Below, in pieces: positions 18,763 to 27,255 of a stretch of 64,000 nucleotides of DNA (position 1 is the stretch's first letter; the number at the start of each line of letters is the position of its first letter). The notes below the pieces were generated by a model, which saw nothing but the letters and a program-made list of their open reading frames with translations, ran no database searches and had not been told where the DNA came from. This DNA comes from Gammaproteobacteria bacterium (GTDB taxonomy: Bacteria > Pseudomonadota > Gammaproteobacteria > Pseudomonadales > JAUIET01), in contig JAUIET010000003.1 in assembly GCA_030429735.1 (NCBI GenBank), positions 124,001 to 188,000 on the forward strand, written 5' to 3'. Position numbers and translations under genes: made by a program.

Positions 18763-20119
18763 TCCCTCGTGCTCCGCCAGCGCCTACCACTTCGATCAGC
18801 CGCAACTGCGCTCCGTTTTCTGTCAGCCGTATCACATCGCCTTTTCTAAGCGCGGCCACTTCGCCATTTTGTTGAGACGAGTTGTTGAGCCAGTATTGCT
18901 TGCCATCAAGCGGGATAATACGCAGTTGGCCATTGGCATCACAAGCTAACTCAGCAACCGCCACACTGCCCGATTGTTGCGACCAAACGATGGCGTCACC
19001 CAGACAATCCAGATAGACAGACTTGCCATGAAATGGCCAGGCCGCATTGTCGATCATGAAATGAGTAATTTGACCAACTCCGCGAATCGTATCCGCAGGG
19101 TCTGCAGCACTGGACTGGTTGACTGACGCGAATCCATGGCCATCGCTTTTGTTGGCCGGCAATCGCGTGATAAAAGGCAAGGTAGGTGTGTTAGTACAAA
19201 TTTTTTGTTGATACTTTTCCACAGCCTCAGCTGCGGCGCCTCGTCCCATCGCTTGAATTCTGGCATCCAATCCGGCAAATCCGGGCAATTCTGCCAAGCG
19301 ATGACTGCACAGTATCTGTTCCACCGGGCCAAAACTGTTCAGCCTGTGCTCGAGCTGTTCAAAAAACTTCTTCACGGGCGTCAACATAATGTCCCGTTCA
19401 ATCTTTGCATGGTGCTTGTTCAGTAAATCAAATTGAAAGACAGTGGCACCAGTATTGTTCTGCAGCTTGGCTGGTAGTAAATCCCATAGCTGTTGCTCTA
19501 TGGCCGCATCGTGCAGGGGGTCGAATCGACACTGCTGAATAAACGCATCCGCAATTATCCGTACCCACTGCTCGTACAGGTCAATGAGACCAAATCCATC
19601 GATACTCATGGTACCGGTGCGCTGGACATACCCATCGGAAAACTCGAAGCCGCCAATGGCCATCTGATGCAGTTGCAGGTCACAGAACACTCCAGATGTC
19701 GCCTGATCAGCAGTGCTCGCCATAGCCACGGTTTGATCCAATAGGCCCACAGCTTCGAAAGAGCACTGTTTCGCCACGCCAAGCAGCACGGCCATGTGTT
19801 GCTCGTCGTAATTCGGTGGCACGACAAACACGCCACGCTCAAATCCTGTGCTTTGTTGCTGCGCAAACTGCAGAAACTTATACGCCAGGTCAGCATGATG
19901 TCTGGCGAATGGGTTGAGTTCAGGTGTTTCAACCATTGTTAGCTGTTGAATGAAGCGGTTATTTATTTGCAATGGTTGCAAGCGCGCACAGGCACGCGCC
20001 TGTTCGCCAAACAATAGCCCAGTCGACTCAAGCAGCGCGTAAGCTGGGACGCTGGTACTCTCAGCGCCCTGCCAAATTGAGAATTCAATGTCGTTGATTT
20101 CTATCGCTGCGTCGTACAT
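18752..20119 (-). CDS. Degenerate Hsp70/actin-fold protein with FHA-like C terminus
   Basis: A 455-residue cytoplasmic protein. The middle of the N-terminal half reads like the actin-ATPase fold: VPPNYDEQHMAVLLGVAKQC and GLLDQTVAMAS match the Hsp70 pattern VPxxF...A...GL.....N.P.AAA, followed by a DLQLHQMAIGGFEF strand where Hsp70 has DLGGGT. The phosphate-loop glycines are missing, so ATP use is doubtful. About residues 380-450 resemble a worn FHA fold (YWLNNSSQQNGEV..LRKGDVIRL). It lies between the ExbB-like and VWA genes. No named family recognised; the fold call is by pattern. Confidence 0.65.
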   Translation of the reverse strand: MYDAAIEINDIEFSIWQGAESTSVPAYALLESTGLLFGEQARACARLQPLQINNRFIQQLTMVETPELNPFARHHADLAYKFLQFAQQQSTGFERGVFVVPPNYDEQHMAVLLGVAKQCSFEAVGLLDQTVAMASTADQATSGVFCDLQLHQMAIGGFEFSDGYVQRTGTMSIDGFGLIDLYEQWVRIIADAFIQQCRFDPLHDAAIEQQLWDLLPAKLQNNTGATVFQFDLLNKHHAKIERDIMLTPVKKFFEQLEHRLNSFGPVEQILCSHRLAELPGFAGLDARIQAMGRGAAAEAVEKYQQKICTNTPTLPFITRLPANKSDGHGFASVNQSSAADPADTIRGVGQITHFMIDNAAWPFHGKSVYLDCLGDAIVWSQQSGSVAVAELACDANGQLRIIPLDGKQYWLNNSSQQNGEVAALRKGDVIRLTENGAQLRLIEVVGAGGARGNEA

Positions 20120-20155
20120 CTTCCAATCCGGTTCGGTTTATCGGTCACGCGAAGC

Positions 20156-20953
20156 CTAACGTACCTGCAGATGCGGCATCAGGTTTGTGTCACAATACTG
20201 CTGGCTATCGAGTACAAGTCGCTCTTGCATTAATTGCAACTGATGCATCAGAAACATGATCAAAATACTGACCACAAGAGCAACAAAAGTGGAGTTAAAT
20301 GCGACACCCAGGCTACTGGTAACCCCGGAGATATTGCCCTCCACAGCCTGGTGCGCCTGACCAAGCGCTGAGCCAATCCCGCGCACAGTGCCAATAAAGC
20401 CTATCGACGGTATCGCCCAGGCGATGTATCTGACCATCGCCAATTCCGAATCCAGCCGGTCAGCCTCGCTTTCACAAACCTCCTTGATCGACGTAGCAAC
20501 GTCCTGGATGCTTTCAGTTGAACCAAAGCGCTGCAACGCTATCAATAAGGCTCTGGGAAGCAAACTTTGCTTTTCTTCCGGTGGCAATGCTTGCAAGCCG
20601 CGAGAATGATCCCTCGCGTCTCTCGGCAACACGCTGGTGCCAGGGCTGATATTAAGCAAGTTCCGGTCGAGCATTTCTCGCTGCCGACTAATGCTGCGCG
20701 CCTTGTAACCCATAATCGCGATAGCCCATAACGCCAATATGAAGCAGGTTTCCTGTTCGTAGTCTTTGAGCACGACATACAGTGAGCGCGACGGTATATA
20801 TGCGCCGCCTTCTGCCTCCAGGCGTGCCTGCTCCGCGAGCAGCGATTCCGCCTGCGGACGGATCAGACCTACGTACACGGTGTGCACTACAATCACTGCC
20901 AACAACAGGGCGAGCAATTGGTACAAAAATTCACTGCTTACATTATTTTTCAT
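20156..20953 (-). CDS. MotA/TolQ/ExbB-family proton channel protein
   Basis: A 265-residue inner-membrane protein. Helices lie at about 9-30, 71-83, 176-193 and 213-237. The last two carry the family signature, IPSIGFIGTVRGIGSAL and SSLGVAFNSTFVALVVSIL, the proton-channel region in TolQ/ExbB/MotA. In known systems five such subunits surround a dimer of ExbD/TolR/MotB; no normal ExbD gene is here, but the two VWA proteins supply matching helices. The N-terminal periplasmic segment after helix 1 is longer than in TolQ. It is 42 bases after the small secreted protein gene. Confidence 0.9.
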   Translation of the reverse strand: MKNNVSSEFLYQLLALLLAVIVVHTVYVGLIRPQAESLLAEQARLEAEGGAYIPSRSLYVVLKDYEQETCFILALWAIAIMGYKARSISRQREMLDRNLLNISPGTSVLPRDARDHSRGLQALPPEEKQSLLPRALLIALQRFGSTESIQDVATSIKEVCESEADRLDSELAMVRYIAWAIPSIGFIGTVRGIGSALGQAHQAVEGNISGVTSSLGVAFNSTFVALVVSILIMFLMHQLQLMQERLVLDSQQYCDTNLMPHLQVR

Positions 20954-20995
20954 TAGCGCACCTGTTCTCCAATGCTTTTGTAACCGCCATTCATT

Positions 20996-21352
20996 CTAAA
21001 TATCTGCCGGAAAAGAAACGGACAGATCTTCCGAAACTCTCTCTGTTGGCTCAAACCGCTTGGGTGGTGGTTTGTCCGATTGCGCATCGTCAGGTACTTT
21101 TACAGGCCCCTCGCCACTGCCATCATCACCGCCAGCTTGTGGTCGGGTTTTCCCAACCGGAGCTGAACGACCACTTAACTCAACATCGCCTTCTTCCGAT
21201 TCTCCAAGTCCACGATCATCGAGAATAATAAAATCATCATCGTCCTGTGCGATTACCGAATTGCCTGGCAAAAGCGCCAGAACCATCGCTAAGCCAATTG
21301 CCCAAGGCGATTTTTTAGTGAGCATAACGAGCAATTCTGAAGCCAAGGTCAT
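20996..21352 (-). CDS. Small secreted acidic protein
   Basis: Up to 118 residues. A signal peptide (LAMVLALLPGNSVIAQ) is followed by an acidic low-complexity chain (DDDDFIILDDRG, then Gly/Pro/Asp) and a short C-terminal motif ending SVSFPADI. Two ATGs are possible, 21352 (AGAGAG site) and 21325; the second gives 109 residues. The 5' end overlaps the preceding gene. No homology recognised; it may be a small periplasmic adaptor for the ExbB-like protein encoded next. Confidence 0.65.
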   Translation of the reverse strand: MTLASELLVMLTKKSPWAIGLAMVLALLPGNSVIAQDDDDFIILDDRGLGESEEGDVELSGRSAPVGKTRPQAGGDDGSGEGPVKVPDDAQSDKPPPKRFEPTERVSEDLSVSFPADI

Positions 21353-23396
21353 CTCTCTTTTTGTCTGAATAGTCTCGATAGGACAGACGCAATTCTACTT
21401 GCGAGCCGTGCCGCCAACTGGACCCGCGAACAACGTGGTAGTTACTACTCTCTGGCCCAAAGGGGTCAACCTGCTCGCCAGCGGCTTGTCCTGGCGCATA
21501 AAAATCGTGCACCCATTCTGCGACATTACCGCCAATATCATACAAGCCGTGCTGATTCGGAGTGAATTTCGCAACTGGTGCAGTCGCTGCAAAGCCGTCG
21601 TTATAATGTCGAATAACGCGTGACAACATGTAACTTCCGGACGCATCAGCGAAGTTTCCCGCCTTCGGTGGTATAGGCCATTCCTGCCCCCACGGAAATT
21701 TTAAAGTTGTCGAGTCCAATGTGCGGGCCACCCAGGCCCACTCAGCCTCTGTTGGCAGACGATAGCCATTCGCCTCCTTATTGACGGCAACCAGCGCGTC
21801 TTTTTCTATTGTGTACACCGCGTCCAGACCCTGCTCGGCGCTCAACCAGTTACAATACAACGCGGCGTCAATCCAGCTTACCCGAACGACTGGCTGCTGG
21901 TCACCATTCAAACTCTTATCTTGTACACGTTTCGACGAGTGAGCCGATCGAAACTGACGATACTGCGCGTTCGTTACCTCGGTTGTGGACATGTAAAAGA
22001 ATTTCTTCAGTGTTACCTTGCGCAATATCTCGTTTGCCCTTCGCCCCGGTTCACGGCGTGATGCCCCCATAGTAAATAGCCCCGGTTTGAACAGCAGCAT
22101 GGTTTGACCCGCCGGGCTGCTGATTGTGGGTTCAATTGCCGCAAGACGGGCCTGCGCCGGGGTTTGCAGGCTCACGTCGAGTCGTTGTCGAAAGCCTGGC
22201 CGAGGGGTGATTGTTGTCACAAACGGCAAATAGCCTGTCTTGCTCACCCGGATACGGTGAGGAACCGCGGGTAGCTTCAGTACGCCACTGGTGGGTGCTA
22301 CGGCGCGACCGTTGACATCAACGCTAACGCCTTGCGTACCCAGGTTCAATTGAATCTCACCGGTTTGCGCACTCAGCGACAACTCAAGCGAATGCTCACT
22401 GGCCGACGCATAACTGACAGTCTCTCTTTTCTTGCTGAAGCCCTGCTTAAACAATTCAATGTTGTGTGTCTGGTCCGCAGCCAGCGCTAGCTGCAACGGT
22501 GTTTGCCCTCGGTAATCGCCATTGACCAGAACGCCCGCATCATCTGGCCGGCTGCTAAGGTTCAACACCGCGTCTGCGGCTTGTAGCTCAATCGTGCCCA
22601 TTGCATTGGCAACCCCGGCGGTGACCTGCAGTTCTTTTTCCCAGGTTTTGAACTTGTCGAGCTTTAAGCTCACCGTACGCTGGCCCTGAATGAGTTCGCC
22701 CGTGAACGGCGTTACGCCGAGCAACTGTTCACCGGAGAACACCTCGGCTCCTTGTGGACTGGAATCAATACTCAAGCTGGCCCAGGCCGGCTCTAGCTCG
22801 ACTACCAACTGCTGCTTGAAACCACCCCCCAAAACACTCAGGGTCTGCTCCTTGGTAAAGTAGCGCGGATGTGAAAAACTCAATTGCCGGTCACCCGGTG
22901 CTAATAGCACGTTCTGTAAAGGCGTTTCGCCATGCTCTTCACCATCAACAGTGACCATCACCCCTTCCGGTGAACTGCTCACCCGGTACTCATCCGGTTT
23001 ACGCTGCAGTACGTACCGAAATGCCTGCTGACTGTCCTCACCCACATCAAGCTCGGCGTGCAGTGTTTCGAACTCAGGGTGGCTGATCGCTACGGTGTAG
23101 CGCCCAGGAAACATGAGCCGCCGCTCACCCAATAGCAGCTGCAAACCGCCATCAACATTAATTTCCGGATTGTCTACCTGAGCAGTGATTCGAACAGATT
23201 TGGCTTGCATCAACGCAAACAAGAGCAGACCTGCCACGCCAACAACCGGCAACACCACCACCCAAATGCCTCGCTTCACAACTGCCTGCGCTGGCGCCGC
23301 ATCGGGCATTGGCGCAAAATCAACGGGGCTTATATGCGCCTGCGATGAGGTGTTCGGATCGGGCTGTTTACCCGATGTATTAGATGGGTTCGACAC
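21315..23396 (-). CDS. Membrane-anchored PEGA-repeat protein with FGE-like (SUMF1) domain
   Basis: A 693-residue protein with one membrane helix near residues 44-63. Several PEGA-type beta repeats follow (about 65-430; e.g. SSPEGVMVTVDGEEHGETPL and SSPQGAEVFSGEQLLGVTPF). A C-terminal formylglycine-generating-enzyme fold starts near 445 (MGASRREPGR..., YRLPTEAEWAWVAR, GGNVAEWV, VVRGSSW, GFRIAR). The cysteines that make FGE active are absent in the VVRGSSW-GFR segment, so I expect a binding domain. GTG 23396 has GAGGTGG upstream and overlaps the previous stop by 17 bases; an ATG at 23480 would overlap far more. Confidence 0.85.
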   Translation of the reverse strand: MSNPSNTSGKQPDPNTSSQAHISPVDFAPMPDAAPAQAVVKRGIWVVVLPVVGVAGLLLFALMQAKSVRITAQVDNPEINVDGGLQLLLGERRLMFPGRYTVAISHPEFETLHAELDVGEDSQQAFRYVLQRKPDEYRVSSSPEGVMVTVDGEEHGETPLQNVLLAPGDRQLSFSHPRYFTKEQTLSVLGGGFKQQLVVELEPAWASLSIDSSPQGAEVFSGEQLLGVTPFTGELIQGQRTVSLKLDKFKTWEKELQVTAGVANAMGTIELQAADAVLNLSSRPDDAGVLVNGDYRGQTPLQLALAADQTHNIELFKQGFSKKRETVSYASASEHSLELSLSAQTGEIQLNLGTQGVSVDVNGRAVAPTSGVLKLPAVPHRIRVSKTGYLPFVTTITPRPGFRQRLDVSLQTPAQARLAAIEPTISSPAGQTMLLFKPGLFTMGASRREPGRRANEILRKVTLKKFFYMSTTEVTNAQYRQFRSAHSSKRVQDKSLNGDQQPVVRVSWIDAALYCNWLSAEQGLDAVYTIEKDALVAVNKEANGYRLPTEAEWAWVARTLDSTTLKFPWGQEWPIPPKAGNFADASGSYMLSRVIRHYNDGFAATAPVAKFTPNQHGLYDIGGNVAEWVHDFYAPGQAAGEQVDPFGPESSNYHVVRGSSWRHGSQVELRLSYRDYSDKKRDDLGFRIARYAH

Positions 23397-25002
23397 AGCG
23401 AATATCCACCTCAACGGCGTTCGAATCCAAAGGCACAACAAATTCCTTGCGTACGTCGCGATATCCATCGCGAATACCAACCGCTGCGTATCGCCCAGGT
23501 TTCAAATTCAATCGATGCTGCTGAATTGTGCCAAGTCGTGCAATGCGCGGCAAAGAAACCTGCGTGAAGCCATCAGAATGTATCGTGACCGGCCTGGATT
23601 CTCTTGACGCTCGCAACTGTTGTTCCAGAGTGCCGAGTTGAGAGCGCAGGCGCGGGCCAGGTGCCGAAATAGCGCGGCCAGCCGTAACAATCTTCAGTGC
23701 TTTTTGATAAATCTCGGCGTTAGCCAAGCGCAAGGGATCGTTACTCAAGGTTTGCAGCGCCGAGTCCATTTTCAGTCGTTGACGGGCGTAAGCAAGCCGC
23801 TTGCTTGCATCACCGAGCTTGCTATCTATCGTCAACGCAGCCTCATATGCCTCAACGGCAGCAGCCCAGTTCTCCGCAGCCTCGCTGCGCTCAGCAGTGT
23901 CGAAATGCCCAGCCATTGCATTCAGGGCTTGTTCATTTCGCACTTGCTTTATCGCAACTCCGGGTTGCGTTTCATCCGGTTTTAGCCTGGCGGCCGCATT
24001 GAAGGAATCAATCGCCGCCTGGCGACGACCGGCGTCCAGGTTACGATAACCTTCCGACATCAGGCGCGTATAGTCCGCGTCTCGAATTCGATCAGCCAGA
24101 TTACTCATTCGCGGCGTCAAAACATCGCTACGGGCGTCATCCAGCGCCAGCGCATTCGCCAACTGCGTGCGCGCAGCACTTAGGTCACCTTGCTCTTCAA
24201 GTGCGTCGGCTGCTAACAGTGCCACATGTACTTCATCCAATACAGACAGCCGTGCCAGCCCGACGTTGGCATCTTCATTGTCCGGACGAATCGCCAGCAC
24301 TAAATCAAAAGCCTGCCGGGCTGTTTGTGCATCATTGTCAGCAATGGCTTGATTGCCTTGTTGCAAGGCGTCAACAATACGTTGATCGACGCTATCAAGT
24401 AAGGTATCGGCGATGCCAAGCGCTCTTTGAAAGGAATCTGTAGCCTGACTGAATTTGCGCGTTCGATAGAACTGATCTCCTTGCTCAGCAAGTTCCAGAA
24501 TGTTTCCAAACTCTTGCTCACCCCACCGCTGCACCTGCAGCTCCTCCAATTGAAACTGCTTATCCAGCAAGGGTTCAAGCGCCTGCTGAGCCGCTTGCCG
24601 CTCTCGTTCCATTTGCGCTTTTTGCCATGGGCTGCTTTCCGCAGCGGGCGTTTCCACTGCCGCGCTTGCGACGTCGTCGTTCGGATCGCTGGTCGCCTGC
24701 GGCGGCGGCACAACTCTGGGTAGCAAAAAGATGACGGCGAGTGCGAGAACCAGTAGTGCACCAACAGTTGGCAGTATCCAGCCGGGGCGGCCTGCCTGCG
24801 CCCCTAACTCAGTTGCACCCGCTGCAGAGTCAGTTTCCAGCGCGCTGAAATCAAGATCAATCGGCGCAATTTCCTGATACACGCTGTCATGCATGTTCAC
24901 GCCAGCGGCAGATTCCGAGTCGGGTACACGCGCAGAGGCCGCATCGATTCGCTTGGAGCCATTACCGGGGTTGGCCGGTGTATCTGATGGTCTGCGACTC
25001 AC
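23380..25002 (-). CDS. Membrane-anchored TPR protein with C-terminal PEGA-like domain
   Basis: A 540-residue protein. An acidic cytoplasmic N terminus (1-73) leads to a membrane helix at about 75-95, then a helical linker and a row of TPR-type helices (about 150-400, e.g. QQGNQAIADNDAQTARQAFDLVLAIRP). A small beta domain closes it (about 455-540, HRLNLKPGRYAAVGIRDGYRDV), the PEGA pattern also found in the next gene. It begins 1 base after the lipoprotein gene's stop. Likely a periplasmic scaffold; no specific function known. Confidence 0.8.
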   Translation of the reverse strand: MSRRPSDTPANPGNGSKRIDAASARVPDSESAAGVNMHDSVYQEIAPIDLDFSALETDSAAGATELGAQAGRPGWILPTVGALLVLALAVIFLLPRVVPPPQATSDPNDDVASAAVETPAAESSPWQKAQMERERQAAQQALEPLLDKQFQLEELQVQRWGEQEFGNILELAEQGDQFYRTRKFSQATDSFQRALGIADTLLDSVDQRIVDALQQGNQAIADNDAQTARQAFDLVLAIRPDNEDANVGLARLSVLDEVHVALLAADALEEQGDLSAARTQLANALALDDARSDVLTPRMSNLADRIRDADYTRLMSEGYRNLDAGRRQAAIDSFNAAARLKPDETQPGVAIKQVRNEQALNAMAGHFDTAERSEAAENWAAAVEAYEAALTIDSKLGDASKRLAYARQRLKMDSALQTLSNDPLRLANAEIYQKALKIVTAGRAISAPGPRLRSQLGTLEQQLRASRESRPVTIHSDGFTQVSLPRIARLGTIQQHRLNLKPGRYAAVGIRDGYRDVRKEFVVPLDSNAVEVDIRCVEPI

Positions 25003-25003
25003 G

Positions 25004-26272
25004 TTAGCCTCTGTCGTTGCTTAACGCAGGGGCCTCGGCAGCGTTCTGGTCTACGTCAATCGAGAGGTTGGGATTTGTAAGTTCCTGACCGTTCTCTCTT
25101 CGGTATATTTCTCGCAGAAGTTCCCGCCATTGCTGGTATTGGTCTCCCACAGTACCGGTCAGCGTGATGGTCTGGTCTTCTAACTCGATAACCTGCGGCG
25201 TAATGGCCGCCGTTACCGATTCGCTTATTTCTATGAAGTCGGCCTCATGCTGGCCACGTTCCTGACTTTTCTGAATAGCGCTGGTTATCAGCGACGTGCC
25301 AGCGTAAATACCAACACCACCGCCCGCACGGTTCGCACTGCCGCCCTGCCCGATCGCCACAATACTGGCGATCACTGCCGCCGCTCCAGCGATGCCGCGG
25401 CTCATTGAGCTGCGCCGCAAATCGCGAATGGCAACAGCGTGATCATAACTACGTTCACGCCATTCAAGATAGGGTACATCCATCTGCCGATGGAACACTC
25501 CATAGTAGTCCTGCAGCGTATCAACAAACAAATAATCGCGATCGCGAATCTTGCGAACCCGCTGCAGCATCGGGTCAAGTTCCGACGGCAGGCGCTTCAC
25601 TTGGTAAATGCCATCATCATCTTGTTGCAAATGACCACCGAATGCCTCCGGTGAAAAGTCCTGTGCAAATCTAAGCTCAGCCACTGTTCTTATATCACTC
25701 ACGTCCGCAGCACTCAGTTGCTGGCGATATTGCGCAATGTCATTGGAAATTCGGTTGTATATCGATTGGAATGGTTCCTCGTCCACACGCCGTTTTTTGT
25801 AGACAAAATCGCTGATCACCTCGCGGTACTCGCGATCAAACCAGTGTTTGCCAGTACTGTCTTCAACCTTAATTTGCAGCCCAAGACGCTCGCCATCAGA
25901 TTCCAGAATTTTCCCATACACATGCACATCAACTGACGCGATGGTCGACGGTACTACGCGCACTGCACCCCAGTGCCCCGAGCTTTGCATCGTTTCCATC
26001 AGGTTAAATGGCAAGTATCGCGCTTCGCCTTCTCTGACTTCGGGGAATATATTCTGCTCATCGCCGGCTGAATCCAGACCGGGGTCAAATATATTTATCC
26101 CCACATCCAACAGCAAATGCTCAGGTAGCAACTGTTCAGCCACTTCCAGGCTTTTTACTTCCGACGTTTTCACCCGTGTCGTCGAACAGGCCTGCAATAC
26201 AAATGCGCACAGCACGCACACCACAATAGAGCGATTGCGGCGCAGAGATTCATGAAAAGTGCCAACGCTCAT
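25004..26272 (-). CDS. Predicted large lipoprotein of the envelope cluster
   Basis: A 422-residue lipoprotein with lipobox VLQAC (Cys29). The mature chain has an N-terminal LLLDVGINIFDPGL segment, an extended soluble region, a possible small hydrophobic Gly/Ala-rich helix (AGAAAVIASIVAIGQGG) near residue 300 and a C-terminal part with TITLTGTVGDQYQQWRELL. ATG 26272 overlaps the preceding stop by 1 base (TAATG). I do not recognise the family. It sits between another lipoprotein and the TPR gene. Confidence 0.78.
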   Translation of the reverse strand: MSVGTFHESLRRNRSIVVCVLCAFVLQACSTTRVKTSEVKSLEVAEQLLPEHLLLDVGINIFDPGLDSAGDEQNIFPEVREGEARYLPFNLMETMQSSGHWGAVRVVPSTIASVDVHVYGKILESDGERLGLQIKVEDSTGKHWFDREYREVISDFVYKKRRVDEEPFQSIYNRISNDIAQYRQQLSAADVSDIRTVAELRFAQDFSPEAFGGHLQQDDDGIYQVKRLPSELDPMLQRVRKIRDRDYLFVDTLQDYYGVFHRQMDVPYLEWRERSYDHAVAIRDLRRSSMSRGIAGAAAVIASIVAIGQGGSANRAGGGVGIYAGTSLITSAIQKSQERGQHEADFIEISESVTAAITPQVIELEDQTITLTGTVGDQYQQWRELLREIYRRENGQELTNPNLSIDVDQNAAEAPALSNDRG

Positions 26273-27255
26273 TATCGCTGCCCAGCCTTGTATTTGCGGT
26301 ACTCTTCCCAAAGCTTGTCCCGGAGTTCAGGATCTTGCTCGCGCTCAGCTGCTTCGCGAATCTGTCTGGCCACCAGGTCATCGTCATCACCATCGGGAAT
26401 ATCATCAGGCACGGTATTGGTGTTGCCTCGACCCCGATTACCGCCGGATCGCGACCCCGAAGCACCTGCTGCGGTTTCGCCCCCACCGCCAGTGCCGCCC
26501 GCTGATTGAGAACCTGATGGTGGTGGTGGAATTCTGGACTCCTGGCCACCACCCTGCTGGCCACCACTCTTGCCACTGGGGCCTGAGCCATTGCTGCCAC
26601 CGGGTGCGCCGGATTGACCGGGCAAGCCGGGCAAGCCGCCACCCGAACTGCCACCCGCACCAGCCGTCTCCATACCTACTGCACCCGCTTGCCCCGCCAA
26701 AATAATACCGTCGAACACATCAAGCGACGCTTCAAACTCAATATCCAGACCGTCCTGTCCGCCAGACGAGACACCGCCTGAGTCGCTGGCCTCACCTAAT
26801 ACACTGCCGCCACCACTACCTTCCAGACCCGGCAGGCCTTCGATACCCACGTCAAAATCGACGTCTTCCAGCCCTGTTCCAACATCATAGTCGTCGTCAG
26901 TCAACACCCCACCAGTGTCTGTACCACCGTTTGCGCTGGCAGTCTGAGATCCGCCGGTGGACGGCTGAGCATCGGTACCGGCACGGCTGGTGCTAGGTGC
27001 CGGTAGTTCGCTGGCACCACTTTGCGTTGCTGCCGTTGAATCCGCGCCCCCTTCGCGAGTATCACCACTTGACGGCAGAGCCCCGGTAGGTACACCGGCA
27101 ACCGGTGCTGTTGGCATGCCACCAGCTGTCGTTGAACCGGCTGCCGGAGACCCGCTCGAAGGCGGCGAGGATGAGCTGCTGCTGGTCTCTTCTTTGCACG
27201 CAGACAACAGAATCAGCGGGGTCAATAACACTGCAAAGCCAAATTTACTGCTCAT
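26272..27255 (-). CDS. Gly/Ser-rich low-complexity lipoprotein
   Basis: A 327-residue lipoprotein: LLSAC puts the lipidated Cys at residue 20. Nearly the whole chain is Gly, Ser, Thr, Pro and Ala, broken by a short acidic patch (DDDYDVGTGLEDVDFDVG). It ends in a compact charged motif of about 45 residues (DDDDLVARQIREAAEREQDP then LWEEYRKYKAG). The tail is probably the interacting part and the rest a flexible tether. ATG 27255 has GGAG upstream and overlaps the preceding gene by 11 bases. Function unknown. Confidence 0.75.
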   Translation of the reverse strand: MSSKFGFAVLLTPLILLSACKEETSSSSSSPPSSGSPAAGSTTAGGMPTAPVAGVPTGALPSSGDTREGGADSTAATQSGASELPAPSTSRAGTDAQPSTGGSQTASANGGTDTGGVLTDDDYDVGTGLEDVDFDVGIEGLPGLEGSGGGSVLGEASDSGGVSSGGQDGLDIEFEASLDVFDGIILAGQAGAVGMETAGAGGSSGGGLPGLPGQSGAPGGSNGSGPSGKSGGQQGGGQESRIPPPPSGSQSAGGTGGGGETAAGASGSRSGGNRGRGNTNTVPDDIPDGDDDDLVARQIREAAEREQDPELRDKLWEEYRKYKAGQR

